In this document: piece by piece, positions 63,697 through 64,000 of the stretch
How positions within the stretch are numbered: the stretch's first letter is position 1
Layout: the number at the start of each line of letters is the position of its first letter
Assembly: GCA_964036155.1 (NCBI GenBank)
Contig: OZ038423.1
Location: 10,865,249-10,929,248, forward strand
DNA length: 64,000 nucleotides
From: Diploscapter coronatus
Lineage: Eukaryota > Nematoda > Chromadorea > Rhabditida > Rhabditidae
Direction: 5' to 3'
Translations under genes and position numbers: made by a program
The notes under the pieces: model-generated
What the model was told of the DNA's origin: nothing
The model's database searches: none
The model's input: only the letters and a program-made list of their open reading frames with translations

Positions 63697-64000
63697 ACGT
63701 GACACCATCTGAATCCGCATGGCGCCATTTTTCCTTTGGAGCGTCCGCCTAGTGGTACGTAGGAGCTGTATAATTACATATATCGCTGAATTTTTGAACA
63801 TAAAGTTATCCTAATCTAAAATTCATGATTTTTGAAGGAAGGATAAATTTAGATCCAAACTCAGCGAAAAATCACAATCACGTGGAGTCACATTTGTTTG
63901 AACTTGCCATATTTCGATTTTTAGAAAGAAACAGCAAAAATCAGTGTTTTGAGATTATTAAACCCAATTTCATTTACTTATATTATGGGCGCATTTTTAA
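63697..64000. other. 3' flank of goa-1
   Basis: The 3' UTR and following spacer; the window ends here. No clear AATAAA; ACATAAAG at about 63799 is a possible variant signal. Confidence 0.35.

Overview
The window looks like nuclear DNA of a rhabditid (clade V) nematode, not far from Caenorhabditis. It is AT-rich. Genes are cut by many short GT-AG introns (often 43-60 bases) ending in TTTCAG-like acceptors. Several start codons lie just after a free acceptor, as expected for spliced-leader trans-splicing. The proteins recognised read as close orthologues of C. elegans SEM-4, FRM-1, PBS-5, PNK-1 and GOA-1. As far as I recall, all of these lie on C. elegans chromosome I, so the window probably belongs to the chromosome I linkage group.

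Layout. 0.4-6.0 kb (+): sem-4, a Spalt-family zinc-finger regulator. 7.2-11.8 kb (-): a protein with one RRM and two zinc-binding modules. 12.5 kb (-): an isolated 5S rRNA gene. 13.2-22.9 kb (+): four head-to-tail kelch-repeat genes (A-D), three of them with an extra helical N-terminal region. A 2,510-base unit of this array is duplicated with no difference found. Two tRNA-like sequences lie in front of copies A and B. 23.4-30.6 kb (+): a large type I membrane receptor (sushi, fucolectin-like F5/8C, C-type lectin, three more sushi, membrane helix, tyrosine-bearing tail) with a 3-kb intron. 31.5-32.5 kb (-): an unrecognised, possibly membrane-anchored gene pieced together here from in-phase exons. 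34.5-37.4 kb (-): a band 4.1 FERM protein. 37.9-39.1 kb (+): a Jagunal homologue. 39.5-41.3 kb (+): proteasome beta5. 42.0-44.2 kb (+): an AF9/ENL-type YEATS protein. 45.0-47.1 kb (+): an unrecognised coiled-coil, proline-rich protein. 48.1-51.3 kb (+): pantothenate kinase. 51.3-60.3 kb: a long non-coding stretch in front of goa-1. 60.3-63.7 kb (+): goa-1, G-protein alpha-o.

Most of these are unrelated housekeeping or developmental genes in conserved context. The accessory part is the 12.4-23 kb block (5S gene, a small palindrome, tRNA-like units and the kelch array), which shows recent unequal exchange, conversion-like patches, exon loss and a microhomology deletion. A second unexplained signal is a short motif, GAAGATCA in a wider context close to TGATGAAGATCAGCTTTTT. 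It recurs about 15 times in introns and spacers on both strands and is absent from the kelch block.

Gene boundaries were worked out by hand from reading frames and splice signals. No alignment or database search was run.
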